From contig VBGS01000145.1 in assembly GCA_005889445.1 (NCBI GenBank), forward strand, positions 1 to 7,991: a stretch of DNA of 7,991 nt, written 5' to 3'. Within the stretch, counting starts at the first letter, position 1; each line of letters begins with the position of its first letter. This document shows, piece by piece, positions 6,639-7,991 of this stretch. This DNA is from Chloroflexota bacterium. GTDB lineage: Bacteria; Chloroflexota; Limnocylindria; P2-11E. Made by a program: the position numbers and the translations under genes. The notes beneath the pieces are model-generated. The model did no database searches and was not told the origin of the DNA. It saw only the letters and a list, made by a program, of their open reading frames with translations.

Positions 6639-7423
6639 CAGAACGCGCGAAGGTAGCGGTCGCGCATCGCGACGAGGATGGCGAGCGAGACCGCGAGCAG
6701 GAGGAGGCTCAGGACGACCGCCCCCTCCGGCCGCGTCTCGAGGGCGTTGTAGATCGCGAGCGGGAGCGTCTGGGTCGTACCCGGCAGGCTCCCGGCGAAG
6801 GTGATCGTCGCGCCGAATTCGCCCAGGGCCCGGGCCCAGCAGAGGACCGCTCCCGCGAAGATCGACGGCGCGATGAGTGGCAGGGTCACGCGCCGAAAGA
6901 CGAGGCTTCGGCTCGCGCCGAGCGTTCTCGCGGCGTCCTCGTAGCGCCGATCCATCGATCGCAGGCCCGCCTCGACGGTGAGGACCAGGAACGGCATCGC
7001 CACGAACGTCGCCGCGAGGACGGCGCCGGCGGTCGTGAACGGGATGCGGATGCCGAACGCGGCGTCGAGGAATTGGCCGACGAGTCCGCGGCGCCCGAAC
7101 GCGAACAAGAGAGCGACTCCGCCGACGACCGGCGGAAGGATCATCGGGAGCGTCGTGAGTGCGCGGAAAAGATCCCGTCCGGGAAATGTGATCCGCGCGT
7201 ATATCCACGCAAGCGGGATCCCAAGGAGCAGCGCGAGCGCGGTCGCCGCGACAGACACGACAAGCGAGAGGCGGAGGGCCGTCAGCGCCTCGCTTGCGGT
7301 CAGCTCCGCGAGCGCGGTGTTCCAGGGCGTCCGATAGAGGAGCCCAAGAAGGGGCAGCAGAAAGAACGCGACGCCGATCGCCGCGAGGATCGCGAATGCA
7401 AGTGGCGGACGGTCGCGCCTCAC
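6638..7423 (-). CDS. modB: Molybdate ABC transporter permease ModB
   Basis: Integral membrane subunit forming the molybdate channel, 261 residues, slightly longer than E. coli ModB. Hydrophobic stretches suggest about six membrane helices, near residues 9-30, 50-75, 88-110, 130-152, 186-208 and 236-254. The cytoplasmic EAA loop that docks on the ATPase is clear at EDAARTLGASRSLVFRRVTLP (162-182). The following ARALGEFGATITFAG stretch (197-211) is characteristic of the ModB/CysT-type permeases. The GTG start at 7423 overlaps the modA stop by four bases (GTGA), and its stop shares a base with the modC ATG, so the three transporter genes are translationally linked. Confidence 0.94.
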   Translation of the reverse strand: MRRDRPPLAFAILAAIGVAFFLLPLLGLLYRTPWNTALAELTASEALTALRLSLVVSVAATALALLLGIPLAWIYARITFPGRDLFRALTTLPMILPPVVGGVALLFAFGRRGLVGQFLDAAFGIRIPFTTAGAVLAATFVAMPFLVLTVEAGLRSMDRRYEDAARTLGASRSLVFRRVTLPLIAPSIFAGAVLCWARALGEFGATITFAGSLPGTTQTLPLAIYNALETRPEGAVVLSLLLLAVSLAILVAMRDRYLRAF

Positions 7424-7991
7424 GGAGCGGCGAACCCGAACGAGGCGAGGGTCTTTTGGCCCTCCGGCGACAGAACGTACGCGGCGAAGCGACGCGCGAC
7501 CTGAGGCGCTTTGCCGCCCTGTATCACCACCACGGGATAGCGCGCGATGACCTGATCGCTTTCGGGGATGTTGACGCCGCTGACGCGGCCGGCCGCCGAG
7601 CGGACGTCGGTCACGTAGACGATGCCCGCGTCGGCCTCGCCAAGCGCCACCTTGTTGAGCACGGCACGGGCATCGATCTCCTGGCTCACCGGTCTCGCGG
7701 CGACGCCCGCCTTGCCGAGCGCCTCGAGGGCGTACTTGCCGGCGGGAACGGTGGGCGCCGCGAGCACGAGGACGACATCGGGGCGCGCGAGGTCGGCGGG
7801 CCCGAGGATCTTCTTCGGATTCCCCGGCCCGACCGCGATCTGCAGTTGGTTGCTCGCGAAGAGCTGCGGCTCGCCGTCGGATACGCCGGCGGCGACGACC
7901 TTCGCCATGTTCTCCTCGTCGGCGGACGCGAAGACATCGGCCGGCGCTCCGTTGATGATCTGCGTGGCGAGCGTCGAGGACGAGCCGAAGT
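7420..7991 (-). CDS. modA: Molybdate-binding periplasmic/lipoprotein ModA, N-terminus cut by window edge
   Basis: Extracytoplasmic binding protein that delivers molybdate to ModB. The 189 visible residues extend in frame to the right edge; the signal peptide and roughly the first 50-60 residues lie outside. The visible part opens with FGSSSTLATQIINGAPADVF then ASADEENM, the ModA hallmark that holds a ligand-binding serine. It continues with NQLQIAVGPGNP and EADAGIVYVTDV, where the Tyr (codon 7615-7617) matches the ligand-binding Tyr of E. coli ModA, and ends ARRFAAYVLSPEGQKTLASFGF, the typical ModA C-terminus. It would be the first visible gene of the operon; any promoter, ModE site or Moco riboswitch would lie upstream, beyond the window. 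Confidence 0.94.
   Translation of the reverse strand, partial: FGSSSTLATQIINGAPADVFASADEENMAKVVAAGVSDGEPQLFASNQLQIAVGPGNPKKILGPADLARPDVVLVLAAPTVPAGKYALEALGKAGVAARPVSQEIDARAVLNKVALGEADAGIVYVTDVRSAAGRVSGVNIPESDQVIARYPVVVIQGGKAPQVARRFAAYVLSPEGQKTLASFGFAAP

Noticed and set aside
6639..7208. N-terminal extension of the modC frame giving a 539-residue protein
   Set aside because: The extension overlaps modB in another frame and is Arg/Pro-rich without motifs; the ATG at 6638 starts the ABC fold exactly and overlaps the modB stop.

Overview
The window is a gene-dense, very GC-rich stretch of bacterial DNA with frequent GTG starts, stop/start overlaps of 0-4 bases and long spurious antisense reading frames. 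This suits a high-GC lineage such as Chloroflexota or Actinomycetota, but nothing in the window fixes the taxon. No RNA gene, mobile element, CRISPR array or gene-free stretch over 300 bases was found.

Left side (1-1575, plus strand): the end of an inositol-catabolism type operon. The C-terminal two thirds of an IolE-like inosose dehydratase / TIM-barrel sugar isomerase overlaps by four bases a complete IolG-like Gfo/Idh/MocA dehydrogenase. It meets the opposing operon tail-to-tail across a 22-base gap containing part of a small perfect hairpin (1589-1607).

Right side (1598-7991, minus strand): one tightly packed operon read from the right edge leftward. It begins with a molybdate ABC importer, modA (5' end cut by the window), modB and modC. 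Molybdenum-cofactor genes follow: moeA, moaC and a moaB/mogA-type gene. The last two genes are a pseudouridine-5'-phosphate glycosidase (psuG) and an APH-fold small-molecule kinase. The logic is molybdate uptake feeding cofactor synthesis: MoaC makes cyclic pyranopterin monophosphate, the MoaB/MogA protein adenylates molybdopterin and MoeA inserts molybdenum. moaA, moaD, moaE and mobA are not in view.

Two points stand out. First, moeA is broken: its N- and C-terminal parts lie in different frames, and about 34 conserved residues between them are missing, so this copy should be non-functional unless the sequence is an assembly error. Second, psuG is coupled by a GTGA overlap to the cofactor genes and is followed by an unrelated-fold kinase rather than the usual PfkB-type pseudouridine kinase. 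That gives a testable hypothesis of a replacement kinase. I see no clearly novel multi-gene system.
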